Notes under the pieces: model-generated | What the model saw: only the letters and a program-made list of their open reading frames with translations | Told to the model about the DNA's origin: nothing | The model's database searches: none | Translations under genes and position numbers: made by a program | In this document: one piece after another, positions 1-10,367 of the stretch | Position numbering within the stretch: position 1 is the first letter of the stretch | Layout: each line of letters opens with the position of its first letter | Assembly (NCBI GenBank): GCA_016742215.1 | Contig: JACVCC010000001.1 | Coordinates: 372,001-436,000, forward strand | Length of the DNA stretch: 64,000 nt | Reading direction: 5' to 3' | Origin: Brevundimonas sp. | GTDB taxonomy: Bacteria > Pseudomonadota > Alphaproteobacteria > Caulobacterales > Caulobacteraceae

Positions 1-74
1 CCTCCGGATGGGCCCTGACTACAGGCGGACAGGGCGATCGGAGCGAGCATTGCGGAGACGAGAATGCGTTTCAT
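1..74 (-). CDS. Lipoprotein, N-terminus only (gene runs off the left edge)
   Basis: Minus-strand ATG at 74 reads MKRILVSAMLAPIALSACSQGPSG, a lipoprotein signal with LSAC lipobox; directly downstream of the PepSY gene. Confidence 0.6.
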   Translation of the reverse strand, partial: MKRILVSAMLAPIALSACSQGPSG

Positions 75-86
75 GGAACGATCCTT

Positions 87-1418
87 TCAGGACGCAGCGG
101 GCTTGAGCCGCATCGCCGCCCGGACTGCCTGATCCAGCAGCAGGGCGACGAGAAGACTAAGTCCCGTCAGGGGATAGAGGATGCAGAACGGGATGACGAT
201 GCCGAGAACCGCCGCTCTGACGCGCGGGCCCGGCGGGGCGGTTGGGGCGCCGACACGGCCCTTGGGTCGCCTGCGCCACCACATGACTAGCCCGCTGATC
301 GCCAGCACCCAGACCGCGATGCAGCCCAGCAGCATGAGGATGCGGTTGATCTGGCCATACTGGGTGCCCTGGTGGGTCGCGATGCCCCACTCGATGGCCT
401 TTGCCGCCGGGCCGAACTGCTCGTAGCCGATATCGGCCGCCACCAGCCCGTCGGGACGCACATAAAGCGTGCGGGTGTCCTGGACCCGCATGACCTGAGC
501 GGTCGCTGTCCAGGTCGCGTTCGGATCGGACGGGATCGACAGGATGTAGGGGCGAGCGAGGGCCCGCGCGTCCACCACTGCAAGGGCGGCGGTCAGGTCT
601 GCGGGCGCATGGGGGCGAGCGTGAAGGTTGACGCCCTCAAGGGTCCAGCCCGCTCCGGCAGGGGTGTCGTCATGATGAGCTGTCTGCCAAGCCCCGGCGA
701 CCGGAGCAGGAGGTCGACCCCAGGCCGTGTTTTTCACGGCTCCCATCACCTGTTCGCCCCAGACTGCGGACCAGGGCATGCCGGTGATGGCGAGAAAGGC
801 GATGATGCCGCCCGCGTAAAGGCCGGTGACGGCGTGCAGGTCGCGCCAGAATGGCCGCCCCACCCTCGCCTTGACGGTCAGCACGCCCCCATCCCGTCTG
901 CGCGGCCACCAGAGAAAGATCCCCGTCGCGACGAGGATGATCGCCCAACCAGCCACGATCTCGATCAGCAGGTTCGCCCACGGACCGACGATGGCAAGGC
1001 TGTGGATCTGCTTGACGATTTCGGTCACGCCGCCCGCAGGCGTTACGCCGGTCACGCGCGCATTATGTGGATCGACAAAGACGAACCGCTCTTCGCCGTC
1101 CGGCGAGCGGACGGTGAAGCGAACGGCCCGATCTTCACGGGCGGGTCTCAGTAGATTGATCACCGTCCCCGGCCGGGCCGCCTTCACCGAAGCAAGCCAG
1201 GCATCCGGTGACGCCTGGGTCGACGCCGGGTTAACCGCGGCGACCGGCCGCTGGAGGGCATCATCGATCTCGGGCTGGAACAGATAGATGCCGCCCGTCA
1301 GGGCCAGCAGCATCAGGAAGGGCAGGACAAGAAGTCCGGCGTAGAAATGCCAGCGCCAGACTACCCGGTATGCGCCGCTGATCGGCGCGCGTTCGATACT
1401 CGCCATCGGCTTTCCCAT
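87..1418 (-). CDS. PepSY-associated TM domain membrane protein
   Basis: 443 aa; WRWHFYAGLLVLPFLMLLALTGGIYLF start, HAVTGLYAGGIIAFLAITGMPWS and C-terminal TM helices typical of the PepSY_TM family. Confidence 0.85.
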   Translation of the reverse strand: MGKPMASIERAPISGAYRVVWRWHFYAGLLVLPFLMLLALTGGIYLFQPEIDDALQRPVAAVNPASTQASPDAWLASVKAARPGTVINLLRPAREDRAVRFTVRSPDGEERFVFVDPHNARVTGVTPAGGVTEIVKQIHSLAIVGPWANLLIEIVAGWAIILVATGIFLWWPRRRDGGVLTVKARVGRPFWRDLHAVTGLYAGGIIAFLAITGMPWSAVWGEQVMGAVKNTAWGRPPAPVAGAWQTAHHDDTPAGAGWTLEGVNLHARPHAPADLTAALAVVDARALARPYILSIPSDPNATWTATAQVMRVQDTRTLYVRPDGLVAADIGYEQFGPAAKAIEWGIATHQGTQYGQINRILMLLGCIAVWVLAISGLVMWWRRRPKGRVGAPTAPPGPRVRAAVLGIVIPFCILYPLTGLSLLVALLLDQAVRAAMRLKPAAS

Positions 1419-1573
1419 CAGAAGGCGAAGCGAACGTTGACGAAGACCGGGTCATCGGCATCTCGCTGCCCGGTAAAGATGACGGTGTCCGGGTCAGCGT
1501 CCTGGGCGAAGGCGGGGGCGGCCAAAGCCGCGAGCAGCAGCGCGCACGGCGCCGCACGGGTCATGAGAGACAT
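1418..1573 (-). pseudogene. Remnant of a TonB-dependent receptor (signal peptide + TonB-box-like segment fused to the last beta strand)
   Basis: MSLMTRAAPCALLLAALAAPAFAQDADPDTVIFTGQRDADDPVFVNVRFAF; stop overlaps the PepSY start as ATGA. Confidence 0.55.
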
Positions 1574-1650
1574 GGGAAATCCTGAAACAGAGAAGATCGC
1601 CACGCGGCCGGATGGCGGCGTGGGGCGACGCGCGAGGCGTCAGGTCTGCT

Positions 1651-2010
1651 TCAGGCGAGGGGAGGGGCGGTCGAGGGCGGTCGCGGCGGCGCACGAGCCG
1701 GCGGAGGCGGGCTGACGCTTTCCGCAATCCAGACCGCGGCAGGGGCGACAGCGGGAGCGGCCGAGGGGCAAGGCGTCGGGGGGACGGGCAGCGCCGCCAG
1801 CAGCGGCATGACGCAGGCGGCGCATTTGGCGGGTTTGGCCTTGCCGCCGGGCCCGTCCACCTCGCCGCCTACCTGAACGGTCTGCGGCCCTTCGGCCGTA
1901 CAGAAGATCACGGTTTCGCCCGGCCGGGCGGCCGCCATGGCCCCGAACGGAAGGAGGGTCCCGAGCACGATCGCGAACGTCGCGGCCAGGAAGACCAGCG
2001 AGCGGGACAT
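1651..2010 (-). CDS. DUF2946-like small secreted protein
   Basis: 119 aa from ATG at 2010; hydrophobic N-terminus, KCAACVMPLLAALP motif and proline-rich tail; adjacent to PepSY/TonB locus. Confidence 0.6.
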   Translation of the reverse strand: MSRSLVFLAATFAIVLGTLLPFGAMAAARPGETVIFCTAEGPQTVQVGGEVDGPGGKAKPAKCAACVMPLLAALPVPPTPCPSAAPAVAPAAVWIAESVSPPPPARAPPRPPSTAPPLA

Positions 2011-2154
2011 CGACCAGTGATCAGCGGAGTTGCGGCTCACACCAGCCGCATAGCGGTCCTGTTCCCGTTCGGGAAGTGGGCGTCGTGTCACCCCGCCGAT
2101 AGACAGACTTTGGCAGCCGTGACAGCCTCGCCATTCAACCGTGGAGCGTGTCGC

Positions 2155-3588
2155 ATGATTGACCGTCTGGCCCTGCTGACCGGCGTCGCTGTTTCGGTCC
2201 TCGCGACATGCCCGGTCGCCGCTCAATCCGCGCAGGATGGATCCGGCGGCCCGGATTCCGTGTCGTTGACGGTCTATAACCAGAATATCGCCCTGGTGGA
2301 GGACACACGGTCCATGACGCTTCCCGCCGGTCGCTCGCGCCGGGAGTTCCCCGGGGTGTCGGCGAGCATTCGCCCGGAAACCGTCGGGCTGTCCGGCCGG
2401 GGTCTTTCTGTGGTCGAGCAGAATTTCGACTACGACCTGCTGACGCCGAACCGTTTGATGCAGGCGGCCGTCGGCGGGGAGATCGGCATTGTCCGCACCA
2501 ATCCCGGCTCGGGCGCCCAGGAGACGGAGCGAGCCCGCGTGCTTGCCGCGAACGAGGGCGTGGTGCTTGAGGTCGATGGCCGGATCGAGGTTTTGCGCGA
2601 CGACGGCGTGCCGACCCGCGTGATATTCGATGAGGTGCCGACGAACCTCCGGCCTCGTCCGACGCTCAGCGTCACCCTGGACGCAAGCAACGGTGGCCAG
2701 CGCGACGTGACGCTGACCTATCTGACGACGGGCCTTCAGTGGAAGGCGGACTATGTGGCCCGGTTCGATGAGGCGAACAATCGGCTGGATCTGACCGGCT
2801 GGGTCACCCTGACCAATGCGTCCGGAGTTACCTTCGCCAATGCGCGCACCAGCGTGGTCGCCGGTGATGTCGCCCTCGCCGATCAGAACCCGGTCAACCG
2901 GGGGCGGGGCTACCCGCAGCAACCGCCACGGGCGGTCAGGGGCGCGGGAACCGAGGCCGGCGGGGCCCAGGGCGTCGGAGACGTCTATGTCTATCCGCTG
3001 CCGGAACCGGTCACTGTCGCGAACAACCAGACCAAGCAGGTGGGATTGATCGACGTGGCCAATGTGCCCGCCTCGAAACGCTACATGTTCCGGTCGGAGT
3101 GGCTTCAGACCGAGGAGGAGCCGCGTGCGGCCGAGGTCGCAGTCGTGTTTTCCAACGGGCGCGCCTCCGGCATCGGCGCCCAACTGCCCGCGGGGATAGC
3201 GCGCGTCTACGTCAACGACGCCTCCGGTGAACCCCGGTTCGTCGGCGAGGATCGGGTACCCCATACCCCGACAGGCTCGGATATCGTCGTCACGACGGGC
3301 CAGGCCTTTGACGTCACGGTGCAGCCGAGGGTGGTCTCCAGCACCACGGTTCCGGGCTACAGCTCCCGACGCACCCGCACGCGCTATGTGATGGAATACA
3401 CGGTCCGCAACGCCCGCTCGCAGGACGTCGTCGTCGAGGTTCGGCAGGGTGGATTCTGGCGTAACACCGAGCTGTCCGAGCAGTCCATCGTTGGCGAGAT
3501 GCGGGACAGCCGGACGGCGGTCTGGAGCGTGCCTGTGTCCGCCAACGGCGAGACGAAGCTGACCGCCACCATCACTACCGGCTACTGA
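2155..3588 (+). CDS. DUF4139 domain-containing protein (copy 1)
   Basis: Signal peptide; VYNQNIALVEDTRSMTLPAG..., LTYLTTGLQWKADYVARFDEANNRLDLTGWVTLTNASG typical of DUF4139. Confidence 0.85.
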   Translation: MIDRLALLTGVAVSVLATCPVAAQSAQDGSGGPDSVSLTVYNQNIALVEDTRSMTLPAGRSRREFPGVSASIRPETVGLSGRGLSVVEQNFDYDLLTPNRLMQAAVGGEIGIVRTNPGSGAQETERARVLAANEGVVLEVDGRIEVLRDDGVPTRVIFDEVPTNLRPRPTLSVTLDASNGGQRDVTLTYLTTGLQWKADYVARFDEANNRLDLTGWVTLTNASGVTFANARTSVVAGDVALADQNPVNRGRGYPQQPPRAVRGAGTEAGGAQGVGDVYVYPLPEPVTVANNQTKQVGLIDVANVPASKRYMFRSEWLQTEEEPRAAEVAVVFSNGRASGIGAQLPAGIARVYVNDASGEPRFVGEDRVPHTPTGSDIVVTTGQAFDVTVQPRVVSSTTVPGYSSRRTRTRYVMEYTVRNARSQDVVVEVRQGGFWRNTELSEQSIVGEMRDSRTAVWSVPVSANGETKLTATITTGY

Positions 3589-3590
3589 TC

Positions 3591-5186
3591 ATGAGGCGGG
3601 CCTTGCTGATTGCAGCAGGGACGACGGTGCTGGCTGTGTGGCCGGCGCTGGCGCTCGCGCAACAGCAGGTGATCTCGTCCGCTCCCGAGAGGGCGGGCGT
3701 CGTCGTCTATCGGGATCGCCCGGTGAATACCGCTGAGCTGCTCGAACGTTCGGGGCGCACCTGGGAAAGGCTGGATCGCGAAGGCCTGGCGCTGATCGTG
3801 GAGACACGCACGCTGGACCTTCCAGCGGGCGACAGCGTCGTGCAGTTCCGGGGGGTGGCGACAGGGATCGTCACCCAGACGGCGACCCTTGAGGGCCTGC
3901 CGGGGCGAGTGAGCGAGAGAAACACCGAGTTCAACCTGCTCAGTCCCGGTTCGATCCTCGAGCATTCGGTCGGCGAGGTCGTCAGCGTGGTCCGCACCAA
4001 TCCGGTGACGGGAGAACAAATCAGGCGACCCGCCATCGTCCGGGCCGCAGCCGGGGGCGCTGTTCTGGAAATCGACGGTCGGCTTGAGGCGCTCGACTGT
4101 TCCGGCCTGACGGAACGCATCATCTTTGATCGCGTCCCGGAGGGATTGGGGGATCAGCCTGTGCTGTCGGTTCGGACGACCACGCCGGCCGCTGGCCGTT
4201 ACACGGTCACACTGGCTTATCTTGCGACCGGCCTTCAGTGGTCGGCCGACTATGTGGCCACCATCCATCCGAATGGCCGCACCCTGTCCCTGACGGGTTG
4301 GATCACCCTGGCGAACTTCGGCGGCACCGGCTTTCCCGATGCGCCGGTGCAGGTCGTGGCGGGAAACCTGAATCGCGATGACGATACCGTCCCCGTCGAT
4401 CCGGACCGACATCAGATTTCCCCTTCATGCTGGCCCCAGGACCGGACGACCGGTGTGCCCTTTGGCGGGGCAATCCCGCCCCCGCCCGCGCACCCGACGC
4501 TCTCCGTAGCGCTCCATGCGCCGATGCTGGACGAGATCGTCGTGACGGGCTCGCGCGTCCGTCGTGACAATCTGGTGGCCATCCAGGGCGACCTTGGGGA
4601 CTACAAGATCTACACCCTGCCGACGCGGACCGACGTCCGGGCCCGGCAGACCAAGCAGGTCCGCTTCCTCGAACAGGATAACGTCCGGTTCACCCGGATC
4701 TACAGGGCGACGCTCAGCTCGTCAGACTCGTCGGACGATCATGCGCCGCAACGCCTGCTGCGATTGCGCAACCGGACCCGCGATGGCCTGGGGCTGCCGC
4801 TCCCCGGCGGTGGCGTCGCTCTGATGGAGAGGCACGGCGGGGCATCCCTGTTCACCGGGGAGGCGCGGTTCGATGATCGACCGGTCGATCTTCCGGTCGA
4901 ACTGGAGTTCGGCCAGGCGTCGGATCTGGCAGTCAGCCATGAGACGCGCCAGCTCGAACCCACTGGCGATCGGGTTCGTTATTCGGTGACCGTGACGGTG
5001 AGGAACGACAAGCCTGAAGCGGTCGAGGTCGAACTGGCTCCTGAGGAGAGCCAGTGGCGCAACTTCCGGATCCTGCAGTCCAGCGAGCCCTCTGTCGTCA
5101 CTGATGCTGGAACGCCGGCCTGGCGGCTCAGCGTTCCATCCGGGCAGGCGAGGGAACTGACCTACACCGTGGAGTTCGGCGGCTAG
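3591..5186 (+). CDS. DUF4139 domain-containing protein (copy 2)
   Basis: LAYLATGLQWSADYVATIHPNGRTLSLTGWITLANFGG aligns with copy 1; contains an extra central segment with EIVVTGSRVRRD. Confidence 0.85.
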   Translation: MRRALLIAAGTTVLAVWPALALAQQQVISSAPERAGVVVYRDRPVNTAELLERSGRTWERLDREGLALIVETRTLDLPAGDSVVQFRGVATGIVTQTATLEGLPGRVSERNTEFNLLSPGSILEHSVGEVVSVVRTNPVTGEQIRRPAIVRAAAGGAVLEIDGRLEALDCSGLTERIIFDRVPEGLGDQPVLSVRTTTPAAGRYTVTLAYLATGLQWSADYVATIHPNGRTLSLTGWITLANFGGTGFPDAPVQVVAGNLNRDDDTVPVDPDRHQISPSCWPQDRTTGVPFGGAIPPPPAHPTLSVALHAPMLDEIVVTGSRVRRDNLVAIQGDLGDYKIYTLPTRTDVRARQTKQVRFLEQDNVRFTRIYRATLSSSDSSDDHAPQRLLRLRNRTRDGLGLPLPGGGVALMERHGGASLFTGEARFDDRPVDLPVELEFGQASDLAVSHETRQLEPTGDRVRYSVTVTVRNDKPEAVEVELAPEESQWRNFRILQSSEPSVVTDAGTPAWRLSVPSGQARELTYTVEFGG

Positions 5187-5803
5187 TCTTCGCCGCGCGC
5201 GGCTTGTCGCGGGCTGAACTTGGGCGCCGGGGCCAGCCGCATGACCTCGCCCTGATACCGCTCGTCGTCACCGGCGAGGGCGAAGGGAAGGGCGTCGGCG
5301 CAGGCGTCGAGCATGGCTTGCAGCCACGGCTGGTCGGCCTTGGCGAAGTCGCCCAGCACATGGTGATGCACAAGCTGCGGATCGCCCGGATGGCCGACGC
5401 CCATGCGCGCGCGGCGGAACTCGGCGCCCAGCTGGCTGATCATGGAGCGCACGCCGTTCTGGCCGGCGGCGCCGCCGCCCTTCTTCATGCGGAAGCGGCC
5501 CGGGGCCAGATCGATCTCGTCATGGAAGACGATGACCTCTTCCGGCTTCACCTTGTAGAAGCGCGCGGCCTCGCCGACCGCCCGACCGCTCTCGTTCATG
5601 TAGGTCTGTGGCTTCATCAGCAGGACCTTCACCGGTCCGCTCGCCGTCTGAACCTCGCCCTCGCGGATCACAGACTGGAATTTCGCCCGCTCGGGTCCGA
5701 AGTTCCAGCGGCGCGCGATCTCGTCAGCCGCCATGAAGCCGATGTTGTGGCGGTTCTTCTCGTATTTCGGGCCCGGGTTGCCGAGGCCGGCGACGATGAT
5801 CAT
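5183..5803 (-). CDS. pth: Peptidyl-tRNA hydrolase
   Basis: MIIVAGLGNPGPKYEKNRHNIGFMAAD; internal Met chosen over the upstream ATG at 5833. Confidence 0.96.
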   Translation of the reverse strand: MIIVAGLGNPGPKYEKNRHNIGFMAADEIARRWNFGPERAKFQSVIREGEVQTASGPVKVLLMKPQTYMNESGRAVGEAARFYKVKPEEVIVFHDEIDLAPGRFRMKKGGGAAGQNGVRSMISQLGAEFRRARMGVGHPGDPQLVHHHVLGDFAKADQPWLQAMLDACADALPFALAGDDERYQGEVMRLAPAPKFSPRQAARGED

Positions 5804-5824
5804 GACGTGCTCCGGACAAGGAAA

Positions 5825-5852
5825 CGGCCCCATCCGTAACCGGAAGGGGCCG
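5825..5852 (-). terminator. Putative terminator downstream of rplY
   Basis: CGGCCCC...GGGGCCG stem followed on the minus strand by TTTCCTTG. Confidence 0.5.
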
Positions 5853-5878
5853 CTCCAGAAAACAGTCGATCGAAGGAT

Positions 5879-6583
5879 TTAGCCTTCGGTCGTTTCGCCC
5901 TCGGCGGCTTCGTCGCCTTCGGCCGATTGCTCGGTGGCCGGCACTTCGTCGGCAGCAGCGGCCTCGGCAGCGGCGGTTTCCTCGGCGATTGCCTCTTCGA
6001 TCTCGTCAGCAGCCTTGGCGGCCGAAGAGGTCTTGATCGAGGCGATCACGAAGTCGCGGTCGGTGATGGTCGGCTCGACGCCCTTCGGGACCTTCAGGTC
6101 CGACCAGCGGATGGTGTCGCCCAGCTTGTGGCCGGCCAGGTCGACGATCAGGTCTTCCGGGATGTGATCGGCGCGGACGGCGATCTCGACCGAGTGACGG
6201 ACGATTTCCAGCGAGCCGCCCTGACGGAAGGCCTTGCACTGGTCTTCGTTGATGAAGTGCACCGGCACTTCGATCTTGATGGTTTGCTTTTCATCGACGC
6301 GCATCAGGTCGAAGTGCAGCGGACGGTCCGACACCGGGTCGAACTGCACGTCGCGGGCGATGACCGGCTGGGTCTCTTCGCCGTACTTCAGGGTCACCAG
6401 GTGGCCCAGCAGCTTGCCGGTGTACAGCGACTTGCGGAAGTCCTTCTCGTTCACCGAGATGGCGACGGGGGCCTTGTCGCCGCCGTACAGGATGCCCGGC
6501 ACCATGCCGGCGCGACGCGCGGCGCGGGCGCCACCGGTGCCCACGCCTTCACGGACGTCAACGTTCAGAATGATCTCAGCCAT
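5879..6583 (-). CDS. rplY: 50S ribosomal protein L25/general stress protein Ctc
   Basis: MAEIILNVDVREGVGTGGARAARRAGMVPGILYGG; acidic Ala/Glu-rich C-terminus. Confidence 0.95.
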   Translation of the reverse strand: MAEIILNVDVREGVGTGGARAARRAGMVPGILYGGDKAPVAISVNEKDFRKSLYTGKLLGHLVTLKYGEETQPVIARDVQFDPVSDRPLHFDLMRVDEKQTIKIEVPVHFINEDQCKAFRQGGSLEIVRHSVEIAVRADHIPEDLIVDLAGHKLGDTIRWSDLKVPKGVEPTITDRDFVIASIKTSSAAKAADEIEEAIAEETAAAEAAAADEVPATEQSAEGDEAAEGETTEG

Positions 6584-6681
6584 CTGGCTCGCCTCAACAG
6601 AAACAGAAACGCCGCGCCAACCGTGGCCCGCGCGGCGGGGTGTGAACCCTCGAATTCAAGAGCGCGGGCTATTACACGCAA

Positions 6682-6711
6682 GCGCCGGTGGACGCAACCG
6701 CCCACCGGCGC
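6682..6711. terminator. Perfect 10-bp hairpin between lipoprotein 1 and rplY
   Basis: GCGCCGGTGG-N10-CCACCGGCGC; no clear T-tract. Confidence 0.4.
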
Positions 6712-6730
6712 CAATCGCGTATTAACGGAC

Positions 6731-7807
6731 TCAGCGACCTGCGTTCAGCGCCGCGGTGCTGGAAACCGAAGCGGCCGCGGCGGCGGCGTCGGCTGCGACC
6801 GGCGACTGCGTCGGTGCATCGGCGACCGCCGTAGCGGGGATTTCAGCCGGAGTCGGCGTGATGTTCTGGGCGGTGCAGGTCGACAGGTCGCGGGCGATGT
6901 GTCGACCGATGCAGAACATGTCCTCATAGCTGGGACGCGAGGCCGCGAGGCACTGGAACAGCATCAGCTTGGACATGTTGAGGCAGAACTCGCTGTTCTG
7001 GTCGACCGTCATGGCTTCGGTGTGCGGACGCGAGTCCTCGCCGCCGGCGCCAAGAGCTGCAAGGGCGGCCAGCGCTAGCGCGCGGGTCACGGCCGGCGTG
7101 TACGGCGGACCCGAGCGACCACCGGACAGCTCCAGTCCGCCGCCCGAATGGGCCGCGGTGAACAGCCGGGTGGATTCCTCAGCCGATGGCAGCATGGCGG
7201 CCGCGGACAGGGTCTTGGCGTTCTGCAGGCGATTCTCGCGGTTCGGAATCGGGGTGACCGCCCAGCGACGACGCGGGTCACGACGTTCCTGGATCGTATA
7301 GGCGTCGGCCTCGACGCCCTCGGCGATCCGATGCATGGCCGCGACGTCGCGGCCCAGAATGTCGACGATCAGGCCGGCAGCGGCCTCGGCCCCCGGCAGG
7401 GTCGCGGCGGTCGCGGGGTCGGCGATGAGGCGGGCGACCAGTTCCTGACGAATGGCAGGGTCGACTGCGAAGGTCCGCACGCCGGCGACGAACTCCGGCG
7501 ACTGCAGGGCGAGGATCGAGCCGTAGGCGATCATGCCGCGCGACAACTGGGCGGGCTCATAGGCGGCGCCCTTGCGGATGGCGGCCTGGATCGACTCGGC
7601 GTCCTGGAAGCCGCCGGCGGGAATGGTGCCGACGTCCCGCATGAACGAAACATAGATGGAGGCGGCCTGCGCAACGCCCTCGTTCAGGGTCAGGGCCGGC
7701 GGCGGCGGCGGAGGGGGCGGCGGCGGCGCGGGAGGCGGTTCGTCGGTAGCGCAACTGGCGAGCAGGGCCGCAGCGGCGACGGCGGCCAGCGCAAGGCCGC
7801 GGCGCAT
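6731..7807 (-). CDS. Proline-rich lipoprotein of unknown function (paralog 1)
   Basis: MRRGLALAAVAAAALLASCATDEPPPAPPPP...; lipobox LASC; paralogous to the next gene. Confidence 0.75.
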   Translation of the reverse strand: MRRGLALAAVAAAALLASCATDEPPPAPPPPPPPPPPALTLNEGVAQAASIYVSFMRDVGTIPAGGFQDAESIQAAIRKGAAYEPAQLSRGMIAYGSILALQSPEFVAGVRTFAVDPAIRQELVARLIADPATAATLPGAEAAAGLIVDILGRDVAAMHRIAEGVEADAYTIQERRDPRRRWAVTPIPNRENRLQNAKTLSAAAMLPSAEESTRLFTAAHSGGGLELSGGRSGPPYTPAVTRALALAALAALGAGGEDSRPHTEAMTVDQNSEFCLNMSKLMLFQCLAASRPSYEDMFCIGRHIARDLSTCTAQNITPTPAEIPATAVADAPTQSPVAADAAAAAASVSSTAALNAGR

Positions 7808-7958
7808 ATGAGCTTGAAGCATTACAGAACCCCCGTCGACCGCGCCGCCAGATGGCGCAGCGCCCCCCAGATTGTTTAAGGGGCTTATATCGCGGTGAAA
7901 CAGGTTCTCCGAGCGTTAATCCAAGCGTTGCCGCACGCTCGCAATCACGTGATCGCCC

Positions 7959-9146
7959 CTATCCGCCGGGTGTGCTGTTCAGGCGCTCGGTCGGCGTCAG
8001 CGTCCTTTGGGGCGCCGGAGCCGGGGTCGGTGTAATTGTCACCGCAGTTCGAGCAGGCGGAGTTTCGGGCGCGACCGGGGCCGGCTCAAGCGTGGAAGGT
8101 TCGATCCGGGGGGCGGGCGGAGGCGCTGCGACCGAAAGGTTGGAGACCGACACGATGGCCGCCGGCTGTGATGCCCCGCGCGTGCAGGTCGCCAGATCGC
8201 GCACGATGTGGCGCCCGACGCAGAACATGTCCTCATAGGCCGGACGAGACGCGGCGAGGCACTGATACAGGTTCAGCTTGGACTCGGTCAGGCAGGTCTG
8301 GCTGACTGTCTCCGTCTGCAAGGCGGTGGTGCGCGCGACGTCGGCATTGCCGGCCTCGCCCAGGGCCGCCAGCGCGGCCAGGGCCAGGGCGCGCTCCACG
8401 ACGGGAGGGAAGGGCCCCTCGCGCCGCCTGTCGGTGCTGACGCCGAGGCCCTGTCCCGATCGAGCAGCCGAGAGCAGGCGGGCGGAATCCTCCGCAGAGG
8501 GGAGCATGACCCGGGTGGCGGCGGCCTTGACGTTGTCCAGCCGTTGCTGACGGTCCGCGACATGGGCCACCGCCCAACTGCGGCGCGGGTCCCAGCGGTT
8601 CTGGATGGTGTAGGCGTCGTTCTCGATCGAATCGGCGGCGTCGTTGAGGGCGTCGATATCCTGCCTCAGCACCGACATGACCAGGCTGGCAGCGGAATCG
8701 GCACCCGGCAGGGTCAGGACCCAGCGCGGGTCGTTGCTGATGTTGTTGGCCAGCTCTTCCCGGACGCTCGCATGGGAGGCGTACTGCCGGACGCCCGCCA
8801 CGAACTCCGGCGATTGCAGGGCGATGATGGCGCCATAGGCGACCATGCCTTGCGAAAGCTGGGCGGGATCATAGGCGGCGCCACGTTGCAGGGCGGCCTG
8901 GATCGAGGCTGCATCCGCGAAGCCGCCGCGAATGGTGGCTATGTCGCGCGTGAAGCTCAGATAGATGGACGCGGACTCGGCGATGCTGTCGGCCAGGGCG
9001 ACAGGCGGCGGCGTGCGCGCGGCGAGTTCCGCGGCGATGCGGGCCGCCTCGGCCTCGGCGGCCTTTTCCGCCGCGGTGGTTCCGCAGCTGACCAGCAGAA
9101 GGGCGGCGGCTGCGACGCACAGGCCGCGTACCGGAACTCTAGCCAT
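7959..9146 (-). CDS. Lipoprotein of unknown function (paralog 2)
   Basis: MARVPVRGLCVAAAALLLVSCGTT; shares ASIYxSFxRD, ILALQSPEFVAGVR and CLAASRPxYEDMFCxGRHI with paralog 1. Confidence 0.75.
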   Translation of the reverse strand: MARVPVRGLCVAAAALLLVSCGTTAAEKAAEAEAARIAAELAARTPPPVALADSIAESASIYLSFTRDIATIRGGFADAASIQAALQRGAAYDPAQLSQGMVAYGAIIALQSPEFVAGVRQYASHASVREELANNISNDPRWVLTLPGADSAASLVMSVLRQDIDALNDAADSIENDAYTIQNRWDPRRSWAVAHVADRQQRLDNVKAAATRVMLPSAEDSARLLSAARSGQGLGVSTDRRREGPFPPVVERALALAALAALGEAGNADVARTTALQTETVSQTCLTESKLNLYQCLAASRPAYEDMFCVGRHIVRDLATCTRGASQPAAIVSVSNLSVAAPPPAPRIEPSTLEPAPVAPETPPARTAVTITPTPAPAPQRTLTPTERLNSTPGG

Positions 9147-9233
9147 GAACACTCCTCGATCCGCCCCCGGAAGCGCCGATGCTAGATCGACGGTTCTGGC
9201 GTGAATGAGGCGAGGCCCAAGCGGTTCCCTCGA

Positions 9234-10169
<936 letters not shown>

Positions 10170-10367
10170 GTCCGGTCATCCTTTCGGCGCAATCGCCCGG
10201 CTGACAATGCTGCCGCGCGTTGGCGCGCTTCATATCAGCGGATCGCCGGGCCACAAGGCATGGGGACGTCTTTTTCAGCGTCTCTTCATGCATTGGCGCA
10301 GGGTTGTTCGCTGGTGTAGAGATCGCGTCACGTTCGGGGCGTCGCGGGTCGTTGCCCACGGCATTTC

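Noticed and set aside
1612-2154. Upstream 181-aa extension of DUF4139 copy 1
   Set aside because: Arg/Gly-rich and antisense to DUF2946; a clear signal peptide starts at 2155.
1651-3264. Full 537-aa minus ORF as one gene
   Set aside because: Most of it is antisense to DUF4139 copy 1; only the 119-aa part from ATG 2010 looks like a real protein.
7690-7740. GGCGGC run as a tandem repeat element
   Set aside because: Encodes the poly-proline linker of the lipoprotein at 6731-7807.
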